Shown here: piece by piece, positions 33,083-41,467 of the stretch | Layout of the letters: each line of letters opens with the position of its first letter | How positions within the stretch are numbered: position 1 is the stretch's first letter | Assembly (NCBI RefSeq): GCF_012641265.1 | Contig: NZ_JABAHZ010000008.1 | Coordinates: 62,001 to 126,000, forward strand | Length of the DNA: 64,000 nt | DNA from: Chitinophaga eiseniae | Lineage (GTDB): Bacteria; Bacteroidota; Bacteroidia; Chitinophagales; Chitinophagaceae | Direction: 5' to 3' | Translations under genes and position numbers: made by a program | Notes under the pieces: model-generated | Databases searched by the model: none | The model's input: the letters and a program-made list of their open reading frames with translations, nothing else | Told to the model about the DNA's origin: nothing

Positions 33083-33796
33083 ATGTCTATGTCTGTTATC
33101 AAAGAACCCAAACCTTTACATCGTGTGTTTGAGCTGGAGCGACTTATTCTTTTCTGTGATATGGTATTTGCCGTTGCTGTTGCGTTACTGGTCATCGAAA
33201 TCAAACTGCCCGTTCTTCCGGTTAAAATGCCTGTCGATCGTGACTATTGGGAATTAATGCGGCCTACTGCCTATGAATTATTGGCTTTTGCAGTAAGTTT
33301 TATATTTATTGGTAATTTTTGGGTACGACACCTGCAATTATGCCGGTTGCTCCAAAATTACAACGAAGGATTGATACACCGGCATCTTTTCTTTTTGTTT
33401 TTTATTGTGTTATTTCCGTTTTCCACCTCCGCGCTCCTGCATACCAGCAGTCATTTTATGCTGCCATTCTTTATTTACCTGTGTAACCTGACGGGGTGCC
33501 TGGCAGCGTTGTTCTGGATCAGTTATTTTATTTTCCAGAAAAATCCGGATTTAACGATGGAGGGACATCATACAGAGAAAACATTGCTATACCAGCGCTT
33601 AAAATATGGTTTTCTTACCATGGCAACGGGTTTCACGGTGATTGCCATGACCTATTTCCTGTACCCCGACAACACGGCGTACCAACGTATCAGTTATATT
33701 GCCATTCCGGCGCTGGCTTTGTTTAACCATTTCCGGTTAAAGATAAAAAAACGTAATACACTTCGGTTGGTACATAAAACAGGACCACACAGCTGA
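33083..33796 (+). CDS. TMEM175-family (DUF1211) potassium-channel-like membrane protein
   Basis: 237 residues from ATG 33083 (or 33089); the open frame upstream to GTG 32975 is probably untranslated. Six hydrophobic segments. The first carries RLILFCDMVFAVAVALLVIEIKLP, the TMEM175 signature (normally R.FSD..FAIA.T.L...I..P), but with Cys in place of the Ser of FSD. NFWVRHLQLCRLL follows the second segment as usual. The bacterial members are weakly selective K+ channels. It is 11 bases upstream of the DUF2157 gene and is probably co-transcribed with it. Confidence 0.85.
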   Translation: MSMSVIKEPKPLHRVFELERLILFCDMVFAVAVALLVIEIKLPVLPVKMPVDRDYWELMRPTAYELLAFAVSFIFIGNFWVRHLQLCRLLQNYNEGLIHRHLFFLFFIVLFPFSTSALLHTSSHFMLPFFIYLCNLTGCLAALFWISYFIFQKNPDLTMEGHHTEKTLLYQRLKYGFLTMATGFTVIAMTYFLYPDNTAYQRISYIAIPALALFNHFRLKIKKRNTLRLVHKTGPHS

Positions 33797-33807
33797 AAAT
33801 ATCGCCT

Positions 33808-34836
33808 ATGTTAACACTCGATAAGCGGGAAGCCCAGGTACTGCAGCGGGCCATCCATCAATGGGAGCAGGAACAGCTGCTCACAACCGAGCAGGCCAGC
33901 CGGTTGCAGCAAAGTTATAAGGTGGTGAACACCGATTGGCAGACGCTTACCCTGTATATTTTTATTGCCGCCGTATCCTGTGCGCTGATGGCCTTTGGAT
34001 CGCTGGTATTGGATGAGAAATGGATAGAGATTATCCGGAAGAAATTTTCGATGACCGATGGGGTCATTGCCCTGCTGTTTGCGGCTGTCAGTATCTTCCT
34101 TTGTTACGAGGGATGGCGGCGTAACCGGCACCAGCCGTTGTTTTCCTTTAACCGGGAGCTTTTCTGGCTCCTGCCTGTACTCAGTATAGGCGTGAGCGTG
34201 GTATACCTGGGAAAGAGTCTGCAATACCTGGAAGGCAATTATGGGGTTTTCTGGTTGCTGGCTACCGTTTGTTATGGCGTGCTGGGCATTGCCCTCCGTT
34301 CACGGCTCATGTGGATAGCTACGTTGCTATGCCTGGTGCCGGCTTATGTAAAGCTCACTTACTACCTGACCGGCGATGCCCCTTTTTTCCTGGGCATGAA
34401 CCTGCCCTGCCGCATGGCTTTACTGGGGGTTTTGCTGACAGGAATGGCCTGGGGACTGCGCCAACTCAAGGTATATGCACCCATCAAAGATATCAGCTGG
34501 ACCGGCGGATGGTTGTTGTTCATCATTTCCGGCTGGTTGATTTCTATCTTTGGCAATTGCGGCACCTGGGAAGAATGGCAACAGTTACGGCAGATCCACC
34601 TGTTGCAATGGGTGATTGTATACAGTCTTCAATGTGTGGGTATGATATGGCTGGGCATCCGGGTAAAAGATGATTTGTTGCGTGACCTGGGCGTGACCTT
34701 TCTCCTGTTGGACCTATATACCCGTTATTTCGAATATCTCTGGGACCATACCAATAAGGGCCTGTTCTTTGGTATCCTGGCACTTTCTTTCTGGTGGGTG
34801 GGGCGGTTGATCGAAAAGCGGATGAAGCGTAGTTAA
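33808..34836 (+). CDS. DUF2157 domain membrane protein
   Basis: 342 residues. A soluble N-terminal segment (about 1-40, RAIHQWEQEQLLTTEQASRLQQSY) is followed by about ten hydrophobic segments. The N-terminus matches DUF2157, whose function is unknown. It is paired with the TMEM175 channel gene, so a joint role at the membrane is possible (inference). It ends five bases before a GC-rich hairpin shared with the convergent terpene synthase gene. Confidence 0.8.
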   Translation: MLTLDKREAQVLQRAIHQWEQEQLLTTEQASRLQQSYKVVNTDWQTLTLYIFIAAVSCALMAFGSLVLDEKWIEIIRKKFSMTDGVIALLFAAVSIFLCYEGWRRNRHQPLFSFNRELFWLLPVLSIGVSVVYLGKSLQYLEGNYGVFWLLATVCYGVLGIALRSRLMWIATLLCLVPAYVKLTYYLTGDAPFFLGMNLPCRMALLGVLLTGMAWGLRQLKVYAPIKDISWTGGWLLFIISGWLISIFGNCGTWEEWQQLRQIHLLQWVIVYSLQCVGMIWLGIRVKDDLLRDLGVTFLLLDLYTRYFEYLWDHTNKGLFFGILALSFWWVGRLIEKRMKRS

Positions 34837-34840
34837 AAAT

Positions 34841-34874
34841 GGCCCCCGGACGTTTACGAAAAATGCCGGGGGCC
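34841..34874 (-). terminator. Terminator for the terpene synthase gene (hairpin between convergent genes)
   Basis: GGCCCCCGG (34841-34849) pairs with CCGGGGGCC (34866-34874). On the minus strand the stem is followed by a T-run (the AAAAAT before 34841), so it fits best as the end of the minus-strand unit. Confidence 0.75.
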
Positions 34875-34880
34875 GTTGAC

Positions 34881-35855
34881 TTATGCCGCGACTATCGCTT
34901 GCTGTTCCAGTCCATACCTGCCGGTATCCTTCACGCTCCAGTCGAAGTTGCCCACCATCCAGGAGCGCAACACGGCTACATACCGGAGCAGTTCATAATC
35001 TGTTTCATCTCCTTTCAGGGGCAGCAGTTTTTCCAGGGCCACGAATATGGCTACTTCTTCATTGTGCATACGGGCTGCCTGGTCAACGGCTTCCTGCAGG
35101 GAAATCTGCCGCTGGTGTTGCAGTACCAGCACGAGATTGTGTACATCGCCCTGCCGGGACTCCTTGGTACAGGAGAAAAGGTCGTTCGACCAGCATACCA
35201 CGTTATTACAGGCCTGGATCATGCGTTGCAACAGGGCTTGTTCTACTACCGGGCGGGGGAGATAGATTTTTTCAATGATTTCTATCGCTTCAATATCCGC
35301 CAGGAGGGCGCCGGTATAGGGGCGCATGTGGATGTAATCATCCACGGAAGGTACCCTGCCTGCTTCCCGGTTTTCCGCCTCCCAGATGCAGGACATAAAG
35401 TAATCCTGCATGCTGCGGATAAAGCGCAAACGCCAGGCAGGTGAACTGATGGCACGCATACGGTCCCATATACTGCTAAGACCGGCGGCCAGCGGTCCGC
35501 CGGTAGCCAATGTAACTATCTGGTTGGTTTGCAGGATATCCATCAGGCCGGCCATCACGCTTTTCAGGTAGTCGGCTTTGCGGCCAACGGCCGCCTCATC
35601 GCATTGATCATCTAAAATAAAGAGCCAGGTGTTGAAATCAGCGATAATGCATAATTCATGCAGCGCCGCATCCGGGAAGGCTCTTCCCGCCAGCCATGCG
35701 AAACGCGCTTTCTCAAAGCGTTTCAGGGCTGTGGCAGAAGTAATAAGTCCGTAGGTTTGTACCCAGTTGGTAATGTGTTGCTGGGCTTCATTTACATGGT
35801 GGTTTACGCCCGAGGTAAAGGGATAACTGATTGCTGGCATTTGAATGGTTGTCAT
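34881..35855 (-). CDS. Class I terpene synthase (bacterial sesqui-/diterpene cyclase type)
   Basis: 324 residues from ATG 35855 (ATG 35840 also possible); the longer frame to GTG 35966 crosses repeat-like DNA. Single alpha-domain fold. Metal motif 1 DDQCDE is at 82-87, the pyrophosphate-sensor Arg and effector Gly in RPYTG at 178-182, metal motif 2 NDLFSCTKE (ND..S...E) at 224-232, and the C-terminal RY pair at 313-314. All residues needed for Mg2+-dependent ionisation of a prenyl diphosphate are present. The product and chain length (C10-C20) cannot be read from the sequence. Next upstream on the same strand is an IPP isomerase gene, 198 bases away, which could feed DMAPP into its substrate. 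Confidence 0.9.
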   Translation of the reverse strand: MTTIQMPAISYPFTSGVNHHVNEAQQHITNWVQTYGLITSATALKRFEKARFAWLAGRAFPDAALHELCIIADFNTWLFILDDQCDEAAVGRKADYLKSVMAGLMDILQTNQIVTLATGGPLAAGLSSIWDRMRAISSPAWRLRFIRSMQDYFMSCIWEAENREAGRVPSVDDYIHMRPYTGALLADIEAIEIIEKIYLPRPVVEQALLQRMIQACNNVVCWSNDLFSCTKESRQGDVHNLVLVLQHQRQISLQEAVDQAARMHNEEVAIFVALEKLLPLKGDETDYELLRYVAVLRSWMVGNFDWSVKDTGRYGLEQQAIVAA

Positions 35856-35909
35856 GAGAGTTGCGTTTAAATAGTGAATTAATAGAGGGTTGAAAATGAC
35901 ATAGGGATA

Positions 35910-35927
35910 GCCATATGGGTATATGGC
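35910..35927. promoter_or_regulatory. Palindrome upstream of the terpene synthase gene
   Basis: GCCATAT and ATATGGC flank GGGT, about 55 bases upstream of ATG 35855. Candidate operator or leader hairpin. Confidence 0.45.
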
Positions 35928-35946
35928 ATAATATAATTGTGACAGG

Positions 35947-35985
35947 CACGCAAAAGCAGGCCACACAAAGCGGCAAAAGCAGGTA
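35947..35985. repeat. Degenerate GCAAAG-type repeat fragment
   Basis: CACGCAAAAGCAGG and ACAAAGCGGCAAAAGCAGG resemble the left arm of the palindromic family. No matching right arm is nearby; probably a decayed partial copy. Confidence 0.45.
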
Positions 35986-36053
35986 GGTGCGGTAATTTAT
36001 TTCCTTAAAGTAATCCGGTTAACAGCAAATTGGCATAGCTAAACAAAATTTTA

Positions 36054-36581
36054 TCAAACGCTCGGGATCTTCATATGTTCCAATACCATAGGCAGTGCCT
36101 TATGAAACCAGATGGTAAAGGTATCGGGCTCGTTCTTTATTAACTCCAGGATCTGACGGGTGGGCAGGTAGCGGTAGTCACATACTTCGGCGGCGTTGGG
36201 TAATATATTGCCATTATAAACGCCCAGCAATACGTGGTCAAATTCGTGTTCGGTTAACCCATTATCAAATTCCGATTTATACGTAAAAGCAAAGATTTCA
36301 TGCAATTCGCAGTCGAATCCCATTTCTTCCTGTAATCGGCGGTGCGCTGCAGCAGCGGTGGTTTCACCGGGAAACTGGTGACTGCAGCAGGCGTTGGTCC
36401 ATAATCCTGCAGAATGGTACTTTTCCAGCGCCCTGCGCTGCAACAGCAGTTCTCCAGCATCATTTATAATAAATACAGAAAAAGCACGGTGCAACACCCC
36501 TTTCTGGTGTGCTTCCATCTTCTCCATAGTACCAATAGCCTCATCTTTTTCGTTCACTAAAATTACGTCCGGTGATTTCAT
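36054..36581 (-). CDS. idi: Isopentenyl-diphosphate delta-isomerase, type 1
   Basis: 175 residues, Nudix-fold. It interconverts IPP and DMAPP. Catalytic Cys lies in WTNACCSH (65 or 66), metal ligands His25, His31 and His68, and Glu111/Glu113 in TEHEF; the LLLQRRA and Nudix-like GETTAAAAHRRLQEEMGF segments are present. Length is typical. The ATG follows a perfect -7 element by only eight bases, so the message is probably leaderless. Its position in front of the terpene synthase gene suggests a shared isoprenoid role. Confidence 0.95.
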   Translation of the reverse strand: MKSPDVILVNEKDEAIGTMEKMEAHQKGVLHRAFSVFIINDAGELLLQRRALEKYHSAGLWTNACCSHQFPGETTAAAAHRRLQEEMGFDCELHEIFAFTYKSEFDNGLTEHEFDHVLLGVYNGNILPNAAEVCDYRYLPTRQILELIKNEPDTFTIWFHKALPMVLEHMKIPSV

Positions 36582-36589
36582 AGTATTAA

Positions 36590-36597
36590 CAAAGATA
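36590..36597 (-). promoter_or_regulatory. Promoter -7 element of idi
   Basis: The minus strand reads TATCTTTG, perfect TAnnTTTG, ending 8 bases before the ATG. Confidence 0.65.
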
Positions 36598-36731
36598 TTT
36601 TAATTAAACTTCTGGCAGACGGAAAATAGGATGAACTGGCAAAAAACAATGCTTCATACAGATTTTACCGGTTGAATGGTTAACAATAAATACTTTAACG
36701 GTTATTCAGCTAATATAATATAAAATTTCCG

Positions 36732-36739
36732 GATTTTTG
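36732..36739 (+). promoter_or_regulatory. Possible -7 element for msrC
   Basis: GATTTTTG matches TAnnTTTG except at the first base, and ends 20 bases before ATG 36760. Weak. Confidence 0.3.
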
Positions 36740-36759
36740 CGCTATTAACAGCAACGATT

Positions 36760-37233
36760 ATGGCAGAAGACTTACATGTTGTACAGGGAAATAAAGAAGA
36801 ACAATACCGTTCCCTGATCCCGCAAATCAAGGGATTACTGGACGGAGAACCCGACCTGGTGGCCAATCTGGCCAATGTAGCAGCAGCTTTGAAAGAGCAG
36901 TTCGGTTGGTTTTGGGTAGGCTTCTATCTCGTTAAAGGAGAAGAATTAGTATTAGGCCCCTTTCAGGGACCAATAGCGTGTACACGTATCCGTAAGAACA
37001 AAGGTGTATGCGGTACCAGCTGGGCACAAGCTACTACCCTCATTGTACCTGATGTGGAAGCCTTCCCGGGACATATTGCCTGTAGCAGCTTATCCAAATC
37101 AGAAATCGTGGTACCACTGATCCGCAACAGCGAGGTAAAAGCAGTGTTGGACGTAGATAGTGAATCCTTATCTCATTTTGATGAAACAGATCAGCGATAC
37201 CTGGAAGAAATTGTGGCACTGATTGTGTTATAA
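36760..37233 (+). CDS. msrC: Free methionine-(R)-sulfoxide reductase (GAF domain)
   Basis: 157 residues, one GAF domain, cytosolic. It reduces free L-methionine-(R)-sulfoxide. The fRMsr signature is complete: GPFQGPIACTRIRKNKGVCGTSW, PDVEAFPGHIACSS and SEIVVPL, with the three Cys at 74, 84 and 108 spaced exactly as the catalytic and resolving residues of the E. coli enzyme. It starts upstream of the CpsB-like gene, with 37 bases between them. Confidence 0.93.
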   Translation: MAEDLHVVQGNKEEQYRSLIPQIKGLLDGEPDLVANLANVAAALKEQFGWFWVGFYLVKGEELVLGPFQGPIACTRIRKNKGVCGTSWAQATTLIVPDVEAFPGHIACSSLSKSEIVVPLIRNSEVKAVLDVDSESLSHFDETDQRYLEEIVALIVL

Positions 37234-37270
37234 GAGAGCGAAAAATTACTTCATCGCTTTAAAGACAAGT

Positions 37271-38011
37271 ATGCTTTTTTTCCGTAAACGAAATACCGAT
37301 CCTGTAGTGCCTGCACAGCTGCTGGCATTTATGGGGACAGATATACATTCGCATCTCATTCCGGGTATTGATGACGGAGTGCCGGATGTGGCTACAGCAA
37401 CGGAGTTTATAGAACAGTTACAACATATGGGGATTCAGAAAATTGTGACCACCCCACATATTATGATGGACCGTTATCCCAACTCCGCCGCCACTATTGC
37501 GGCGCCCTACCAGGACGTGGTGGAAGCGCTGGCCCGGAAAAACAACACGATTTCCTTTCACTATGCAGCAGAGTACTATATGGATGAAGAGTTTGAAACA
37601 CTGCTCCAACGGCCCCTGCTGACGCTGTCTGGTAATAAAGTACTGGTGGAAATTTCTTTCATCTCCCCTCCTTTACAGCTGGCGCAGTGGTTATTTGATA
37701 TACAGGCCGCCGGGTATCAGCCTGTACTCGCACATCCGGAAAGATATGCCTATTACCATGCTGACATTGCAAAATATGAGCAACTGAAAAAACAAGGCTG
37801 CCTGCTTCAGCTTAACCTGCTGTCGCTGACCGGGTATTATGGCAAGCATGTGCAACAAGCGGCGGAAAAGCTGATGGCAGCCGGTTTACCTGATCTTATT
37901 GGTACAGATCTGCACCATGAGAAACATCTTCATGCCATTGCCGGCATCGCTAAAAGCAACAAGTTGCGGAAACTACTCGATACTTATCCTTTCGGAAATG
38001 CTACCTTATAA
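37271..38011 (+). CDS. CpsB/CapC-type tyrosine-protein phosphatase (PHP fold)
   Basis: 246 residues from ATG 37271; an earlier ATG at 37223 overlaps msrC. PHP metal sites: TDIHSHLIPGIDDG (24-36), TTPHIM, the YAAEYYMD region, LAHPERY and the final GTDLHHEKH. In other bacteria this family dephosphorylates the Wzc-type capsule kinase, and a Wzc homologue is encoded at 60191-62587. It is therefore the likely phosphatase of that pair although it lies at the far end and on the other strand. Its last 11 bases overlap the end of the convergent T9SS-type gene. Confidence 0.9.
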   Translation: MLFFRKRNTDPVVPAQLLAFMGTDIHSHLIPGIDDGVPDVATATEFIEQLQHMGIQKIVTTPHIMMDRYPNSAATIAAPYQDVVEALARKNNTISFHYAAEYYMDEEFETLLQRPLLTLSGNKVLVEISFISPPLQLAQWLFDIQAAGYQPVLAHPERYAYYHADIAKYEQLKKQGCLLQLNLLSLTGYYGKHVQQAAEKLMAAGLPDLIGTDLHHEKHLHAIAGIAKSNKLRKLLDTYPFGNATL

Positions 38012-39578
38012 GCGTTACCGTACCGGTTTGTTTACGTGCCTGCTGCTTACTATCGGTATACAATAACATCCATACATAACTTCCTCCCGGTAACGGACTT
38101 CCTTTCAATGTGCCATCCCACACACCTTCCGGATCATTGGTGCTAAACACTGTCTGGCCCCAACGGCTATATACTTCCAACCGGTAATCGTGTACATCGT
38201 CGTGCACCTTTGCCCGGAACAAGTCATTTAACCCGTCACCATTGGGCGTAAACGCTGTGGGTACAAACACTGCACATTCGCGGTTATTGCGGATAATGTC
38301 TGCCTGTCCATCCGTTTCACAGTCATGTGCGTCTTTGATCCTGAAATGGAAATTGCCGGCATCCAGCCCCGACCAACTGCTATCCGGCTGCCAAAGCCCG
38401 TTATCGAGACTATAGGCATAAGGAAGCGTACCGCCGGTAACATCCAGCGATATTTTCCCATCGAAAGTGGTGGCACAACTGATATCCTTCTTGCGTACTC
38501 CCGCAATTGCCAGCGGGGCAGGTTCCACTACGGAAATATTGTCAATCTGTTCTCCACAGTTTTCTTCATCTTTTATCCAAATGCTATAATTACCGGGAGA
38601 TAATTTTTCGAAAGAAGCGGTGTAAGTGCCGGTGGTACTACCATTGAAATAATACCGGTAAGGTGGCGTACCTCCTGTGGTTTCCAGCTCAATAGTATTG
38701 TCGTTCTGGCCGTAACAGCGGGAGGGTGTCACCGTAATCTTACTTTTCACCTCCCAGCCTATAATGGTAAAATGTTGGGTAACGCTGATACCATTGGGAT
38801 GTGTTACCGTGACGTCGTAATCGCCGGGCGCCAAACCGGTGATATGCGAAGTATTTTCTCCTGCGCGGCTCCAGCGGATGGCACAGGTGGCAGATACACC
38901 CGTGATAGTAACGCTGGCCTCCCCGGTTTGTTCCCCTTTACACGTATTTTTCAGCGACAGCGTGAGCTGGGGTGTTTCCAGCAAGGCGCCAGACAGGTTG
39001 TCCATCAATACAGCGGAACCATAAATGCTTTTGTCGCAGGGAATCGTGGCATCTGCCATGAAAGTGATAAACTTATAATTACGGGAGGGATGGAAAGTAA
39101 ATGAATAGCGCTTCCAGTTAGTATGTGTAAATGCGCCTGAACTCCATAGTCTTTCTGCCGTATCCGTGGGCGTATTGCCGCCATATACCGTGAGATTGCC
39201 ATAACAGGTGAGCGAAGAATATTTGGTGGCATAAGCCAGGTCCAGCGCTATTGTATAGGTTTTGCCACCAATCAGTGATACCTCCTGGCTGATGGCCTCC
39301 AGGTAGGTAGGACCACTATGCATACCTACATAGGTGGCGCCGTTGGAAGGCGGCAGATTAATATCGAATGTGCCTGGTTGTACATCCGGCGTATTTCTTG
39401 GTTTCCATAAATCGGGTACCTTATCTTTCCCCGGCGTTCCTTCCAAGGAAGGATTTTTCAGTAAAATATCCTGTGCGGTAACGGGATGCAAGGCACTTAT
39501 GATACAAAACAATACTGCTGCAAGGTGTTTACATACACCGGACAAAGCATCGGAATATTTCAACAGCAGTGGTGTCAT
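38001..39578 (-). CDS. Secreted protein with SprB-like repeats and gliding-motility/T9SS type B C-terminal domain
   Basis: 525 residues. Signal peptide ends near ALHPVTAQD (about residue 36). Residues 37-200 are a jelly-roll-like, possibly carbohydrate-binding module (LKNPSLEG...GATYVGMHSG...FDINLP). Two SprB-like repeats follow (TCKGEQTGEASVTITG; RCYGQNDNTIELETTGGTPPYRYYFNG; SCATTFDGKISLDVTGGTLPYAYSLDNG). The C-terminal CHU_C domain (FVPTAFTPNGDGLNDLF, YSRWGQTVF, WDGTLKGSPLPGGSYVWML) is the type IX secretion signal. No catalytic site is seen; adhesin or matrix protein is the best guess. Separated from the polysaccharide genes by a large stem-loop. Confidence 0.88.
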   Translation of the reverse strand: MTPLLLKYSDALSGVCKHLAAVLFCIISALHPVTAQDILLKNPSLEGTPGKDKVPDLWKPRNTPDVQPGTFDINLPPSNGATYVGMHSGPTYLEAISQEVSLIGGKTYTIALDLAYATKYSSLTCYGNLTVYGGNTPTDTAERLWSSGAFTHTNWKRYSFTFHPSRNYKFITFMADATIPCDKSIYGSAVLMDNLSGALLETPQLTLSLKNTCKGEQTGEASVTITGVSATCAIRWSRAGENTSHITGLAPGDYDVTVTHPNGISVTQHFTIIGWEVKSKITVTPSRCYGQNDNTIELETTGGTPPYRYYFNGSTTGTYTASFEKLSPGNYSIWIKDEENCGEQIDNISVVEPAPLAIAGVRKKDISCATTFDGKISLDVTGGTLPYAYSLDNGLWQPDSSWSGLDAGNFHFRIKDAHDCETDGQADIIRNNRECAVFVPTAFTPNGDGLNDLFRAKVHDDVHDYRLEVYSRWGQTVFSTNDPEGVWDGTLKGSPLPGGSYVWMLLYTDSKQQARKQTGTVTLIR

Positions 39579-39605
39579 CGTTGTTTGGGTTTATAGAGTG
39601 GGATA

Positions 39606-39669
39606 ACAGGAGAAGGTTACACTTATTTTTATTTTCCTGCCTGGAAATAAAATAAGTGTAACCTCCTGT
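39606..39669 (-). terminator. Large stem-loop at the end of the exopolysaccharide operon
   Basis: 39606-39637 and 39643-39669 pair over about 27 bp with small bulges around a 5-base loop (arms start ACAGGAG and end CTCCTGT). It lies seven bases beyond the aminotransferase stop, so it probably ends the long minus-strand transcript. Confidence 0.75.
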
Positions 39670-39675
39670 ATCCAT

Positions 39676-40851
39676 TTAGTCTTGTGACTGATACGTACGG
39701 GAAGCATTTACTTTTGCTGCTGCAAACAATCCCCTGATTACGTCTGTAACACGCCACAGGTCTGCCGGCGTAAGATTAGATCCGCTTGGCAGGCATAATC
39801 CATTATCAAACAGCTTTTCGGAAACGCCGTTTACGTAGGCCGGCATTTTTTCAAAAACGGGTTGCATATGCATGGGTTTCCAGAGCGGCCGGGATTCGAT
39901 GTTCTCTCTCTCCAACGCCAGGCGTATGGTTTCACGGGTAATGCCGTTGCTCTTCGCAGGGTTCACCAGGATAGTGGAGAGCCAGCGATTGCTAAAGAAA
40001 CCTACGGGCTCTGATACAAAAGTAACACCTGGCAAATCAGATAACTGTGCCACGTAATGCCGGTAGTTTGCCCGGCGTTGTGCTACCCTTTCTTCCAGCA
40101 CCAGCATCTGTCCACGGCCAATACCAGCACAAACATTGCTCATACGGTAGTTGTAGCCAATATGGCTATGCTGATAGTGAGGAGCGGCGTCGCGTGCCTG
40201 GGTAGCCAGGAAACGGGAGTGACTGATGAGCGTTTCATCGTTACTTATTAATGCACCTCCACCACTGGTCGTAATGATCTTGTTTCCATTGAAACTGAGA
40301 ATCCCCAGTTTACCGATGCTACCGCAGGCTTGCTCCCGGTACCAGGAACCCAGGGCTTCCGCTGCATCTTCAATGACGGGAATCTCATAACGGTTGGCGA
40401 TCGCCATAATCTCATTCATTTGTGCCGGCATGCCATACAAATGAACCGGGATAATTGCCTTCGGCTTTTTGCCATTTTCGATGCGATCTATGATCGCCTG
40501 TTCCAGCAAGGCCGGGTCCATATTCCAGGTAGACGTTTCACTGTCTACAAAAACGGGCGTAGCGCCCAGGTAGGCTATGGGATTGGCGGAGGCAGAGAAG
40601 GTCATGCTCTGGCAGATGACTTCGTCACCAGCTTTCACTCCCAGTGCGATTAGTGCCAGGTGCAGTGCCGCCGTTCCTGACGATAAAACGGCCGTATGAG
40701 CAGTACCTGTAAACGTTGACAAATCTTTTTCGAATCCATCCACATGGGGGCCCAGCGGGGCAATCCAGTTACTATCAAACACATCTTTTACAAATTCAAA
40801 TTCCTTTGTTCCCATATGAGGGGAGGATAACCATATTTTCTTATTCATCAT
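39676..40851 (-). CDS. DegT/DnrJ/EryC1-type sugar aminotransferase (PglE-like)
   Basis: 391 residues. PLP-dependent aminotransferase on nucleotide sugars. SSGTAALHLAL (58-68) binds phosphate, EDAAEALG (161-168) holds the Asp that contacts the pyridine N, and the PLP Lys is 191 in SFNGNKIITTSGGGAL. The C-terminal part has FSNRWLSTIL and ESRPLWKPMHMQPVF. It sits next to PglD- and PglC-like genes exactly as in bacillosamine synthesis, where PglE makes UDP-4-amino-4,6-dideoxy-GlcNAc. Last gene of the locus. The fine substrate is inferred from context. Confidence 0.88.
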   Translation of the reverse strand: MMNKKIWLSSPHMGTKEFEFVKDVFDSNWIAPLGPHVDGFEKDLSTFTGTAHTAVLSSGTAALHLALIALGVKAGDEVICQSMTFSASANPIAYLGATPVFVDSETSTWNMDPALLEQAIIDRIENGKKPKAIIPVHLYGMPAQMNEIMAIANRYEIPVIEDAAEALGSWYREQACGSIGKLGILSFNGNKIITTSGGGALISNDETLISHSRFLATQARDAAPHYQHSHIGYNYRMSNVCAGIGRGQMLVLEERVAQRRANYRHYVAQLSDLPGVTFVSEPVGFFSNRWLSTILVNPAKSNGITRETIRLALERENIESRPLWKPMHMQPVFEKMPAYVNGVSEKLFDNGLCLPSGSNLTPADLWRVTDVIRGLFAAAKVNASRTYQSQD

Positions 40852-40866
40852 GGTAATTTTTTAAGT

Positions 40867-41448
40867 TTATCTTTTACGTGCAGGATTTCCTACTGCTACG
40901 CTATGATCAGGTATATCTCTGGTAACAACTGCTCCTGCGCCAATAACGGCCCATTTGCCAATAGTAATACCGGGAATCACCACTGCACCCGCCCCGATGT
41001 GCGCGCCCTCTCCTACTTTTACATTGCCACATAGTGCGGCGTTAGGAGAAATGTGCACAAAGTCCTCGAGCACGCAGTCGTGGTCTACCGAAGCATTGGT
41101 GTTGATGATGCAGTGTTTGCCCACCAACACATCGGCATTTACGGTAGCTCCGGCCATCACTACTGTTCCTTCCGCTATCATCGCAGACGGAGAGATATTA
41201 GCTCTTTCGTGTAGCGCAGTACCGAAAGGAACAGATAGTTGTTCCGCGATATTTTTCCGGACAGCGTTCTTTCCAATGGCTATAATTATCGCTGCAACCG
41301 GCATTTCAGGCGAATAAGCTATTACCGGATATTGCCAAACCTGCTTTATATCCGGATTGTCGTCAAATAGTCCCTCCACGGGAATCTTCCTGGATTGCAG
41401 TATTTCGATAATCACTTTTGCATGCCCACCGGCGCCAAATAAATACAT
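40867..41448 (-). CDS. PglD-like sugar N-acetyltransferase
   Basis: 193 residues. The N-terminal Rossmann-like part begins YLFGAGGHAKVIIEIL (UDP-sugar binding), and the C-terminal left-handed beta-helix of hexapeptide repeats runs from about 85 to the end: VDHDCVLEDFVHISPNAALCGNVKVGEGAHIGAGAVVIPGI. The catalytic His is the one in VDHD. In Campylobacter, PglD acetylates the 4-amino group made by PglE. Fifteen bases upstream of the aminotransferase gene in the transcript. Confidence 0.88.
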   Translation of the reverse strand: MYLFGAGGHAKVIIEILQSRKIPVEGLFDDNPDIKQVWQYPVIAYSPEMPVAAIIIAIGKNAVRKNIAEQLSVPFGTALHERANISPSAMIAEGTVVMAGATVNADVLVGKHCIINTNASVDHDCVLEDFVHISPNAALCGNVKVGEGAHIGAGAVVIPGITIGKWAVIGAGAVVTRDIPDHSVAVGNPARKR

Positions 41449-41467
41449 ACCTTATTATTTAATGCTA

